From contig NZ_QAYE01000004.1 of NCBI RefSeq assembly GCF_003053745.1, forward strand, positions 186,001 to 250,000: a stretch of DNA of 64,000 bases, given 5' to 3'. The position numbers and the translations under genes were made by a program. Below are positions 8,283-16,072 of the stretch, in pieces; position 1 is the first letter of the stretch, and the number at the start of each line of letters is the position of its first letter. Source of the stretch: Sphingomonas faeni (GTDB lineage: Bacteria > Pseudomonadota > Alphaproteobacteria > Sphingomonadales > Sphingomonadaceae). The notes under the pieces are model-generated. The model had not been told where the DNA came from. It ran no database searches and saw only the letters and a program-made list of their open reading frames with translations.

Positions 8283-9757
8283 AGACCGCAATAGTCATCG
8301 GCGCAGGTTTCGGCGGGCTGGCGCTCGCGATCCGGCTGCAATCCGCGGGCGTGCAGACGACGATCGTCGAGAGCCGCGACAAGCCGGGTGGGCGCGGGTA
8401 TTTCTGGGAGCGCGACGGCTTCACGTTCGATGCGGGGCCGACGGTCATCACCGACCCGGATTGTCTGCGCGAATTGTGGGCGCTGACCGGGCGCGACATG
8501 AGCGAGGACGTGACGCTCGATCCGGTGCTGCCGTTCTACCGGTTGAACTGGCCCGATGGGACGAATTTCGACTACACCAACGACGACGTGCAGATGCGCG
8601 CCGAGATCGAGAAGCTGCATCCCGGCGACTGGGCAGGATACGAGAAGTTCCTGCAATATTCGGCGGGGGTGTTTCACGAGGGCTATGAGAAGCTCGGCCA
8701 TGTCGCGTTCCTCGACTTCGGGTCGATGATCAAGGCGGCACCGGCGCTGGCGAAGTATCAGGCGTGGCGGTCGGTCTATTCGATCGTGTCGAGCTTCGTG
8801 AAGTCGGAGAAGCTGCGCGAGGCGTTGAGCTTCCATACGCTGCTGGTCGGCGGCAATCCGATGACGACGAGCGCGATCTATGCGCTGATCCACAAGCTGG
8901 AGCGCGATGGCGGGGTGTGGTTCGCGCGTGGCGGGACCAATCGACTGGTGGCGGCGCTGGTGACGCAGTTCGAGCGGCTGGGCGGCGTGCTGCGGCTCGA
9001 CGATCCGGTGACGTCGATCGAGACTTTGGGCGACCGCGCGACCGGCGTGACGACGGCGAGCGGCTGGTCGGGTCAGGCTGATGCGATCGCGGCGAACAGC
9101 GACATCATGCACACGTATCGCGACCTGCTGGCGACGTCGCGGAGTGCGAAGCGCAAGACGGGGTCGCTCGAGCGGAAGAAATATTCGCCGTCGCTGTTCG
9201 TGGTGCATTTCGGGATCAAGGGCACGTGGCCGGGCATCCCGCACCACATGATCCTGTTCGGGCCGCGTTATAAGGGGCTGCTCGAGGACATTTACGACCA
9301 CGGCGTGCTGTCGGAAGATTTCTCGCTGTACCTGCATCATCCGACCGTGACCGATCCGTCGCTGGCGCCGGAGGGGCATTCGACCTTCTATGCGCTGGCG
9401 CCGGTGCCGCATCTCGGGAAATTCCCGGTCGACTGGGACGAGATCGCGCCGATTTTGGAGAAGCGCATCCTCGACGAGATCGGGCGGCGGTTGATCCCGG
9501 ACATCCATGAGCGGATCGTGACGAAGTTCTCGTATGCGCCGAAGGATTTCGCGGAGGATCTGAATGCGCATCTGGGTAGCGCGTTCTCGCTGGAGCCGGT
9601 GCTGACGCAGAGTGCGTATTTCCGGGTGCACAACCGCGACGAGCATATTCCGAATTTGTACTTTGTGGGTGCTGGGACTCATCCGGGGGCGGGCATTCCT
9701 GGGGTCGTCGGGAGTGCGAAGGCTACGGCTCGGTTGATGCTGGAAGGCGAGAAGTAA
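8279..9757 (+). CDS. crtI: Phytoene desaturase CrtI
   Basis: 492 aa FAD-dependent enzyme that converts phytoene to lycopene in four desaturations. The N-terminal FAD motif GAGFGGLA is at residues 8-15, followed by ESRDKPGGRGYFW and DAGPTVITDP. The C-terminal signature GAGTHPGAGIPGV is intact. Full family length. It starts within the crtY stop (ATGA). A large inverted repeat follows six bases after its stop. With crtB (10705) and crtY it supplies the core of the yellow carotenoid pathway; crtE and hydroxylase genes are not in the window. Confidence 0.95.
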   Translation: MKTAIVIGAGFGGLALAIRLQSAGVQTTIVESRDKPGGRGYFWERDGFTFDAGPTVITDPDCLRELWALTGRDMSEDVTLDPVLPFYRLNWPDGTNFDYTNDDVQMRAEIEKLHPGDWAGYEKFLQYSAGVFHEGYEKLGHVAFLDFGSMIKAAPALAKYQAWRSVYSIVSSFVKSEKLREALSFHTLLVGGNPMTTSAIYALIHKLERDGGVWFARGGTNRLVAALVTQFERLGGVLRLDDPVTSIETLGDRATGVTTASGWSGQADAIAANSDIMHTYRDLLATSRSAKRKTGSLERKKYSPSLFVVHFGIKGTWPGIPHHMILFGPRYKGLLEDIYDHGVLSEDFSLYLHHPTVTDPSLAPEGHSTFYALAPVPHLGKFPVDWDEIAPILEKRILDEIGRRLIPDIHERIVTKFSYAPKDFAEDLNAHLGSAFSLEPVLTQSAYFRVHNRDEHIPNLYFVGAGTHPGAGIPGVVGSAKATARLMLEGEK

Positions 9758-9763
9758 GGTTTG

Positions 9764-9905
9764 TTCACGCGGAGGCGCGGAGACGCGGAGATGTCGCGCT
9801 TGTCGCTTAGCGAGCGTGTCTCCAACGATTTGCGGAACTTGCGTGAAGACAGCGCGAACGCTGTCCGGAACGCAACACCTCCGCGTCTCCGCGTCTCCGC
9901 GTGAA
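9764..9905. repeat. Large inverted repeat with CGGAGACGCGGAG arms
   Basis: The left arm starts TTCACGCGGAGGCGCGG and the right arm ends CCGCGTCTCCGCGTGAA. The arms are close reverse complements with an internal GGAGACGCGG periodicity. It separates crtI from the LOG gene and may form a long hairpin at the end of the crtYI transcript. Confidence 0.85.
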
Positions 9906-9953
9906 CCCATTCTTTCCTTGCGGCACCCCGCGCGCTTCCCCTAGCGAGGCGGG

Positions 9954-10535
9954 ATGAAGAGACTTGCTGTGTATTGCGGGTCGGCGACGCCGGCTGATCC
10001 CACCTATATCGAAGGCGCTCGCTCGCTGGGGCTGGCTTTTGCCGAGCGGGGGATTGGCCTCGTTTATGGCGGCGGGCGGACCGGGCTGATGGGTGCGATC
10101 GCGGATGGGGCGCTTGAGGGCGGCGGCGAGGTTATCGGGGTTATTCCTCAGGCGCTGGTCGATGCGGAGGTTGCGCATCGGGGGCTTACCGAGCTGCACG
10201 TTGTCAGCGGCATGCATCAGCGCAAGCAGATGTTCACCGATCTTTCCAACGGGTTCGTGACGATCCCGGGCGGGACCGGGACGATGGATGAGCTGTGGGA
10301 GGCGTTGAGCTGGGCGCAGCTTGGGTATCATGCGGATCCGGTCGGGTTGCTGAATACCGCGGGCTATTACGATCACCTGATCGCGTTCTGGGAGAAGATG
10401 GGCGAGGTTGGCTTCCTGCGGCCGCAGCACCGGGATCTGCTGATCGTGGCGGATACGCTCGATGTGCTGCTCGACCGGATGGCGGACCATGTGCCGACGC
10501 AGCCGATTGTGCGGATGAACGCGTCGGATTTGTGA
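9954..10535 (+). CDS. LOG-family protein (cytokinin riboside 5'-monophosphate phosphoribohydrolase-like)
   Basis: 193 aa. It has the full LOG signature: YGGGRTGLMG (about residues 37-46) and IPGGTGTMDELWEAL (about 104-118), which bind the nucleotide and contain the catalytic Arg and Glu. These enzymes release a base from nucleoside monophosphates; many bacterial members act as general nucleotide 5'-monophosphate nucleosidases. The gene lies between crtI and crtB but is separated from each by a palindromic repeat, so co-regulation with carotenoid genes is not assured. Confidence 0.9.
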   Translation: MKRLAVYCGSATPADPTYIEGARSLGLAFAERGIGLVYGGGRTGLMGAIADGALEGGGEVIGVIPQALVDAEVAHRGLTELHVVSGMHQRKQMFTDLSNGFVTIPGGTGTMDELWEALSWAQLGYHADPVGLLNTAGYYDHLIAFWEKMGEVGFLRPQHRDLLIVADTLDVLLDRMADHVPTQPIVRMNASDL

Positions 10536-10577
10536 GGTTGACGGCTCACTCCAGCACCTGCCGCCATCCCAATGTTC

Positions 10578-10689
10578 GCCGCCACCCCGGCGAAGGCCGG
10601 GGCCCAGTTGGGAAGGTTGCAGTAACGACGCGCAGCGCCAGCCAATTGATGTCCCCTAACTGGGCCCCGGCCTTCGCCGGGGTGGCGGC
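10578..10689. repeat. Inverted repeat, family D copy 1
   Basis: The ends are GCCACCCCGGCGAAGGCCGG and its near complement CCGGCCTTCGCCGGGGTGGC, each followed inward by CCCAGTT or AACTGGG. Related copies lie inside the sua5 gene (59931-60033) and at 62436-62540. It ends 15 bp before the crtB start. Confidence 0.9.
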
Positions 10690-10704
10690 TGTAATAATGG
10701 TGGC

Positions 10705-11667
10705 GTGCGAGCTGATGTCGTGATCCATCCCCTGCCCTCACGCGAGGCGATCGTTGCTACCGCGCATGAGTCGATCTCGCGTGGGTCGAAGAGTTTTGCG
10801 GCGGCCAGCCTGTTGTTCGACAAGCCGACGCGGGAGCGGGCTTGGCTATTGTATGCGTGGTGCCGGCGGTGCGACGATATCGCGGATGGGCAAGATCATG
10901 GCCACGGGATGACCGTGGTCGAGGACGCCCCGGCTCGGTTGGCCGCGCTGTCGGCTATGACCGAGCAGGCGCTAGCGGGCGAAGTCGTCGGCGAGCCGGC
11001 GTTCGATGCGTTGCGGATTTTCGCGGCCGAAACGCGCCTGCCGAAGCGGTTCGCGCGCGACCTGATCGAGGGATTCGCGCTGGATGCGCGCGAGTGGCGG
11101 CCGCGGTCGGAGAACGACCTCTACAAATATTGCTACCATGTCGCGGGCGTCGTCGGGTGCATGATGGCGATTGCGATGGGCGTCGATCCCGAGGACGAGG
11201 ATACGCTCGACCGTGCGTGCGACCTGGGGATGGCGTTCCAGCTCGCCAATATCGCGCGCGATGTCGAGGAGGATGACCGGGTCGGGCGGTGTTACCTGCC
11301 CGAGGAGTGGCTGGTCGAGATGGACTTTCCGCCCGGGCAGCACATGAAGCCGCCGTTCCGGTCTCGGCTGGCAGTGTTGACGAAGCGGATGGCGGATCGG
11401 GCGGCGGCGTTCGAGGCTAGTGCGCGGGAGGGGACGCCGGCGCTGTCGTTCCGTTCGGCTTGGGCGGTGCTGTCGGCGGCGGGGATTTATGGGGCGATCG
11501 GGCGGACCGTGGCGGCTCGGGGTGAGCATGCGTGGGATCACCGGGTGACGACGTCGGGGATGCAGAAGCTGGGGTTTATCGTGACCGCGGCGCGGGAGGC
11601 TGCACAGCGGGACACGCTGTATCCGCGGACAGCGCGGGATGCACGGTTGTGGACGCGGCCTAGGTAA
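10705..11667 (+). CDS. crtB: Phytoene synthase CrtB
   Basis: 320 aa. It condenses two geranylgeranyl diphosphates into 15-cis-phytoene, the first committed carotenoid step. Both Mg-binding aspartate motifs are present: CRRCDDIADG (near residue 52) and NIARDVEEDDR (near 185), with the conserved GSKSFAAAS near the N-terminus. GTG 10705 is the first usable start in frame; an alternative GTG lies at 10720. The coding region begins only 15 bp after a palindromic repeat, so the promoter must lie in or before the repeat unless transcription reads through from the LOG gene. Confidence 0.93.
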   Translation: MRADVVIHPLPSREAIVATAHESISRGSKSFAAASLLFDKPTRERAWLLYAWCRRCDDIADGQDHGHGMTVVEDAPARLAALSAMTEQALAGEVVGEPAFDALRIFAAETRLPKRFARDLIEGFALDAREWRPRSENDLYKYCYHVAGVVGCMMAIAMGVDPEDEDTLDRACDLGMAFQLANIARDVEEDDRVGRCYLPEEWLVEMDFPPGQHMKPPFRSRLAVLTKRMADRAAAFEASAREGTPALSFRSAWAVLSAAGIYGAIGRTVAARGEHAWDHRVTTSGMQKLGFIVTAAREAAQRDTLYPRTARDARLWTRPR

Positions 11668-11681
11668 TCATCGACGGTAGT

Positions 11682-11737
11682 TTGTTCTCCCGCGAAGGCG
11701 GGAGCCCAGTCTGGGTCCCCGCCTTCGCGGGGAAACA
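11682..11737. repeat. Inverted repeat, family C copy 1
   Basis: TGTTCTCCCGCGAAGGCGGG and CCCGCCTTCGCGGGGAAACA flank AGCCCAGTCTGGGTC. An almost identical copy is at 46922-46977. It lies between the converging crtB gene and the small minus-strand gene at 11740. Confidence 0.95.
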
Positions 11738-11739
11738 GT

Positions 11740-11970
11740 CTAGCCCTGTGGCTTAGCCTTGCCGGTCTTGGCCATCAATTGGCCTTGCGCACGGCAATTT
11801 GCACCGATCATCGGATACGGAACGTCGGTGTTCTGTGCCAATTGATCGGGCAGTGCCGCGCGGCATTGCGCCATCGTCTCGTACCGCGCCGGGATCACCC
11901 GCGCCTCGGTGCAGTTCACGTTGCCGTCACCGCAGCCCATGATGGCCATGACGTAGAACAGCGGTTCCAT
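11740..11970 (-). CDS. Small hypothetical protein
   Basis: 76 aa. Start ATG 11968-11970 has GGAGAATGAA just upstream. The sequence has a short hydrophobic start (MEPLFYVMAIMGCGDG), then three further cysteines and AQCRAALPDQLAQ. It looks like a small, probably exported or cysteine-stabilised protein, but it has no strong signal peptide. A longer frame continues upstream antisense to the ABC transporter and is not used. Function unknown. Confidence 0.6.
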   Translation of the reverse strand: MEPLFYVMAIMGCGDGNVNCTEARVIPARYETMAQCRAALPDQLAQNTDVPYPMIGANCRAQGQLMAKTGKAKPQG

Positions 11971-12091
11971 TTCATTCTCCAGTGGCTCGCGGTGGCCGAC
12001 ATCGGACACGATAACAAAAGCGACGAAGTGGCAGGATTGTTCCCCCAACTGCTTTCGCCGGGGCTTGACTGCGCCTACATCGCATCGATCC

Positions 12092-13921
12092 ATGCCCCCT
12101 GACACGTACACCTCCACCCGCGCGGACCAGCCCCTGCTGCCGACGCTCCGCCGCTTCCTGCCGTTCCTGTGGCCGGCGGGGCAGCCCAAGCTGAAGGCGC
12201 GGATCGTCGTCGCGATGTTGCTGGTGATCGCGTCGAAGCTGATCCAGGTTTTCGGCGCGGCGTTCACGCTGAAATATGCGGTCGACCGGATGGCGGGGAA
12301 CGACCGTACCGCGCTGACGCTCGTCGTGCTGCTGGTGGTCGGGTATGCGGCGTCGCGGTTCGGGACGACGTTGTTCGACAATCTGCGCAACGCGGTGTTC
12401 GAGCGCGTCGGGCAGGACGCGTCGCGGCGGCTGGCGGCGCAGGTGTTCCGCCATTTGCATGCGCTGAGCCTCGATTTCCACCTGTCCAGGCGGACGGGCG
12501 CGGTCACCAAGGTGGTCGAGCGCGGCACCAAGAGCATCGACACGATGCTGTATTTCCTGCTGTTCAACATCGCGCCGACCGTGTTCGAACTGGTGCTGGT
12601 GCTCGGGCTGTTCTCGACCAAGTTCGGCTGGCCACTGGTCGTCGCGACCGTCGTGATGGTGGTTGGCTATATCCTTTTCACGCGGATGGTGACCGACTGG
12701 CGCAATGCGCTGCGCGCGCGGATGAACGACCTCGATACCGGAGCGGTCGCGCATGCGGTGGATTCGCTGCTGAACTTCGAGACGGTGAAGTATTTCGGCG
12801 CGGAGGAGCGTGAGGCGAAGCGCTACGACAGCGCGATCACGGCCTATTCCGAGGCGGCGGTGAAAAGCGAGAATTCGCTTGCGTGGCTGAACCTCGGCCA
12901 GGCGCTGATCACCAACGTGATGCTGGCGGGCGGCATGGGGTTCGTCGTGTGGCGGTGGAGCCGCGGCGAGGCGTCGGCGGGCGACGTGGTGTTCGTATCG
13001 ACGCTGCTGGCGCAGCTGTTCCGGCCGCTCGACCTGCTGGGTATGGTGTATCGCACGATCCGGCAGGGCGCGCTCGACATGGCGGCGATGTTCGACCTGA
13101 TCGATACGCCGGCCACGGTCGTCGATGCGCTGGGTGCGCCGGCACTGGCGGTGAGCGCGGGGCATGTGCGGTTCGAGGGGGTGTCGTTCGGGTATGACGT
13201 TGGGCGGCCGATCTTGCGCGATCTGGAGCTGGACGTGCCGGCGGGGTCCACTTTGGCTGTCGTTGGACCGTCGGGGGCGGGGAAGTCGACGCTCGCGCGG
13301 TTGCTGTACCGGTTCTACGACCTGACGGGCGGGCGGATTACCGTCGACGGGCAGGATATCTCGGAAGTTCGGCAAGCTTCGTTGCGCGCCGCGATCGGGA
13401 TCGTGCCGCAGGATACGGTGCTGTTCAACGACACGATCGGGTACAACATCGCCTATGGCCGCGAGGGTGCGGAGATGCCCGAGGTCGAGGTTGCTGCCAA
13501 GGGCGCGGCAATTGCCGACTTCATCGAGCGCCAGCCGCTGGGGTATGAGACGCGCGTCGGCGAGCGTGGATTGAAGCTGTCGGGTGGCGAGAAACAGCGC
13601 GTGGCGATCGCGCGGACACTGCTCAAGAACCCGCCGATCCTGATCCTGGACGAGGCGACGTCGGCGCTGGATAGCCGGACCGAGGCGGAAATTCTCGATA
13701 CGCTGGAGGCGATCGAGCGCGGGCGCACGACGATCGTGATCGCGCACCGGCTGTCCACGGTAGTGCATGCGGACCAGATCGTCGTGCTCGAGGCGGGGCG
13801 GATCGTCGAGCAGGGGACGCATGCGGACTTGCTACGGCGGGGCGGCGTGTATGCGGAGATGTGGAACCGGCAGGCGCAGGAGCGGGCTGGCGATGATGAT
13901 GGGGCGTTGGCGGCGGAATAG
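12092..13921 (+). CDS. Atm1-type ABC transporter (fused permease and ATPase)
   Basis: 609 aa half-transporter. Six transmembrane helices span about residues 30-320. The nucleotide-binding domain has Walker A GPSGAGKST, signature LSGGEKQRVAIARTLL, Walker B ILILDEATSALD and a switch histidine in IAHRLSTV. The membrane part carries NFETVKYFGAEE, characteristic of the Atm1/ABCB7/HMT1 group, which exports glutathione conjugates or sulfur/iron-sulfur precursors and helps heavy-metal tolerance. ATG 12092 is chosen over TTG 12065; neither has a strong ribosome-binding site. Confidence 0.9.
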   Translation: MPPDTYTSTRADQPLLPTLRRFLPFLWPAGQPKLKARIVVAMLLVIASKLIQVFGAAFTLKYAVDRMAGNDRTALTLVVLLVVGYAASRFGTTLFDNLRNAVFERVGQDASRRLAAQVFRHLHALSLDFHLSRRTGAVTKVVERGTKSIDTMLYFLLFNIAPTVFELVLVLGLFSTKFGWPLVVATVVMVVGYILFTRMVTDWRNALRARMNDLDTGAVAHAVDSLLNFETVKYFGAEEREAKRYDSAITAYSEAAVKSENSLAWLNLGQALITNVMLAGGMGFVVWRWSRGEASAGDVVFVSTLLAQLFRPLDLLGMVYRTIRQGALDMAAMFDLIDTPATVVDALGAPALAVSAGHVRFEGVSFGYDVGRPILRDLELDVPAGSTLAVVGPSGAGKSTLARLLYRFYDLTGGRITVDGQDISEVRQASLRAAIGIVPQDTVLFNDTIGYNIAYGREGAEMPEVEVAAKGAAIADFIERQPLGYETRVGERGLKLSGGEKQRVAIARTLLKNPPILILDEATSALDSRTEAEILDTLEAIERGRTTIVIAHRLSTVVHADQIVVLEAGRIVEQGTHADLLRRGGVYAEMWNRQAQERAGDDDGALAAE

Positions 13922-14019
13922 CGATCGATTGTATTCCAGGCCGCATTTTGATAATTGAAGGTGGCGTTCCTACATTGTTCTTTGTAAAAGCTTGCCGTAC
14001 TCATCGATGGGAAGAGCAG

Positions 14020-14487
14020 TTGCCTAACTATTCGCCCGCAGCCGTCGCAAATGCCTTCGCAGATCTTGCAGGGCATGTGATGCCGCAGATGAAGCTGCAA
14101 AAGCTGACGTATATCGCCGATGGCTGGAACCTGGCGATCGCCGGTGTGCCGTTGGTCGATGCGCAACCCGAAGCGTGGGACAACGGCCCGGTGTTCCGTT
14201 CGATCTGGAACCGCCTGAGGGATCTCGGCAGCGCAAGGGGCAAGATTCGCGACTATGACGGATCGACTCCAACCGCGGCTTTGACCGATGAGGAGCGCGC
14301 CGTGATCCAGCATGTGTGGAACAAATACGGCCTGAAAAGCGCGCGCGAACTGTCCGATTTGACGCATCAGCCGAATACGCCCTGGTCTCGTGCCTATTAT
14401 GATCGGGGTCGCAACGCGGTGATCCCGAACGAAGATATTCGAGCGCATTATCTGGCGCTGGCTCAGGCTGGTCGGGTTCCAGCCTGA
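14020..14487 (+). CDS. Panacea (SocA/DUF4065) domain protein, probable antitoxin
   Basis: 155 aa from TTG 14020 (GGGAAG about 5 bp upstream), giving an N-terminus typical of the family (PNYSPAAVANAFADLAG). An upstream TTG at 13948 would add 24 unlikely residues. The Panacea motifs are clear: MKLQKLTYIADGWNLA, PEAWDNGPVFRSIW, LTDEERAVIQHVWNKYG and LTHQPNTPW. Panacea domains are antitoxins in many toxin-antitoxin pairs (PanAT); Caulobacter SocA is a proteolytic adaptor for the toxin SocB. The downstream membrane-protein gene starts 2 bp after this stop, suggesting it is the partner. Codon use looks less GC-rich than neighbouring housekeeping genes. Confidence 0.85.
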   Translation: MPNYSPAAVANAFADLAGHVMPQMKLQKLTYIADGWNLAIAGVPLVDAQPEAWDNGPVFRSIWNRLRDLGSARGKIRDYDGSTPTAALTDEERAVIQHVWNKYGLKSARELSDLTHQPNTPWSRAYYDRGRNAVIPNEDIRAHYLALAQAGRVPA

Positions 14488-14489
14488 TA

Positions 14490-14945
14490 GTGGCAACCGA
14501 TCCTCCGGAGTCTCCGCGTTCGGCGACGGAACGGGCATCGCTTGAGGATATCGACCGGGCGCCTGTAAGTCTGCCGGTTACCGAACCGGTCGATTACAGG
14601 GGCGAGCTGGAAACCTTACGCGAGCGCTTCAACGAGGTCACGGCGGACAAGGACAGGATCCAGCAGGACTTTGAAGAATTGCGCCGGGGCAGCAGCACGA
14701 TTGCCGAACTCGACAAGCTGATCGCGCCTTCGGCGAAGAAGGCATTCACGTATATGTCGGTCTATTCCGGCGGTGCCTTCGCGTTGCTGGTGCTGGACGG
14801 GAGCCACTGGCAGAGCTTCGATCTCGATGAAAGCGTGCTCGATCTACTGGTCGGCAGTACTGCCGTCACGGTCTTGGGCCTTGTCGGCATGGTTCTGACG
14901 GGCATTTTTGTCGGTGCCCGCAAAGCCATCAGCAAGACTGAATAA
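14490..14945 (+). CDS. Membrane protein paired with Panacea antitoxin, candidate toxin
   Basis: 151 aa from GTG 14490, 2 bp after the Panacea stop, so very likely translated from the same mRNA. Residues about 35-70 form a charged coiled-coil-like region (ELETLRERFNEVTADKDRI). Two hydrophobic segments follow, about 88-105 (around YMSVYSGGAFALLVLDG) and 118-143 (LLVGSTAVTVLGLVGMVLTG). The topology is cytoplasmic coiled coil plus a two-helix hairpin. Sequence family not recognised. Known PanAT systems include membrane-acting toxins, so membrane disruption is a reasonable but untested role. Confidence 0.6.
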   Translation: MATDPPESPRSATERASLEDIDRAPVSLPVTEPVDYRGELETLRERFNEVTADKDRIQQDFEELRRGSSTIAELDKLIAPSAKKAFTYMSVYSGGAFALLVLDGSHWQSFDLDESVLDLLVGSTAVTVLGLVGMVLTGIFVGARKAISKTE

Positions 14946-14966
14946 CGGCGTCTGCGATGGGCGAGT

Positions 14967-15938
14967 CTACCCGCAGGTGAGGCGGACCTGCTTGGCGGGT
15001 TTGTCGAAGACGATCGATGAGCAGCGATCGAGCAGGTCGGCACCTATCGTCAGGCGATCGCGTTTGAAATCACGCTTGCCCTTGGCGACGACGACGATCT
15101 CGTCGGGGTCGGGTGGTGGCGCGTCGGCGTCGGGGATCGCGGCGGCGCTGCCAACGTCGGTGGTGCGGACGCCGAGCGACGATAGCGCGAGCGGGCCGAC
15201 GAGGAGCGGGGTGGCGAGCGTCATCGTGCGGACGGGTCGGGCGATACCGAAGGCGATCTCGACCGAAGCGGTGAGGCCGGCCAGCGTGCCGCGCTGCGCC
15301 TGCGCGATCAGCGTGGCGGCGTTGGCGGTGACGGTCGTGCGTGGATGATAGGGATCGAAGCGAACCCGGATCGGCTGGCCGCCGATCGTGATCTGCGCGA
15401 AAGTCCCGGAGAGCTTCCCCAACAGGCCGCCGCCGTCGACCATCGGCAACGCGACGGTCCGCTCTCCCGCGCGCGGCGCGTTCAGGAGGATGCGTACGAC
15501 GGGTTCGGGCAGCGACGCCGGGCCGATGCTGCCGTCGCCGACATCGGCATAGGGCCGCCCGACCCAGCGGGGGTCCGCAGCCTTTCCCTTGGCCTCGTGC
15601 TTGCGGCTTGGAAAGCCGATCCGCCGCTTCACCGCATTGGTCCCGAACGTCATCGGGCGGACCGTCGTCGCCTGCATCGCGCCTTGCCCGCCGACCGAAT
15701 AGCCGAGTCCCAGCGCACCGCCCTTCAACGCAAGTCGCTCGGCGACCGCGGTCGTGACGAAGACCAGGCCGGGCGCGGCGGGGTCGACGCGCAGCGTGAC
15801 GGGCTTGCCGTCGATCGTTGCGGCGATCATCCCGCCGACCGGTACGTCGCGGATGGCCGTGACCGTGTCGCCGGCTAGCGCGACGCTGCTCACGAGGACC
15901 GATGCCGCCACGCTGGTTCTCAGGATATTGGTGATCAT
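14967..15938 (-). CDS. Exported retropepsin-like protein with altered active-site motifs
   Basis: 323 aa with a signal peptide (MITNILRTSVAASVLVSSVALAG). Two regions resemble halves of a pepsin or retropepsin fold: DGKPVTLRVDPAAPGLVFV (near residue 45) and GGQPIRVRFDPYHPRTTVTA (near 185). Active enzymes have Asp-Thr/Ser-Gly where this protein has Asp-Pro-Ala and Asp-Pro-Tyr, so proteolysis looks unlikely. A C-terminal PPPDPDEIVVVAKGKRD precedes a pair of cysteines that could form a disulfide. It converges on the Panacea pair. Probably a periplasmic protein of unknown role; the fold assignment is inference. Confidence 0.55.
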   Translation of the reverse strand: MITNILRTSVAASVLVSSVALAGDTVTAIRDVPVGGMIAATIDGKPVTLRVDPAAPGLVFVTTAVAERLALKGGALGLGYSVGGQGAMQATTVRPMTFGTNAVKRRIGFPSRKHEAKGKAADPRWVGRPYADVGDGSIGPASLPEPVVRILLNAPRAGERTVALPMVDGGGLLGKLSGTFAQITIGGQPIRVRFDPYHPRTTVTANAATLIAQAQRGTLAGLTASVEIAFGIARPVRTMTLATPLLVGPLALSSLGVRTTDVGSAAAIPDADAPPPDPDEIVVVAKGKRDFKRDRLTIGADLLDRCSSIVFDKPAKQVRLTCG

Positions 15939-16072
15939 CGTGAGGTCTCCGGCGTCAGGCGCCGCGATCTTGCCGCGTCATATCGTATTCGCAACGAATT
16001 TATGATCGGTAATGATTGGATAACCAATGCAGGCTCGCCCCTCGACGGGCGACTGCGCGACGCCTAGATCGC

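Noticed and set aside
10578-10689. Insertion sequence ends near crtB
   Set aside because: Inverted repeats are present but there is no transposase between or beside them, so it is a non-coding palindromic repeat.
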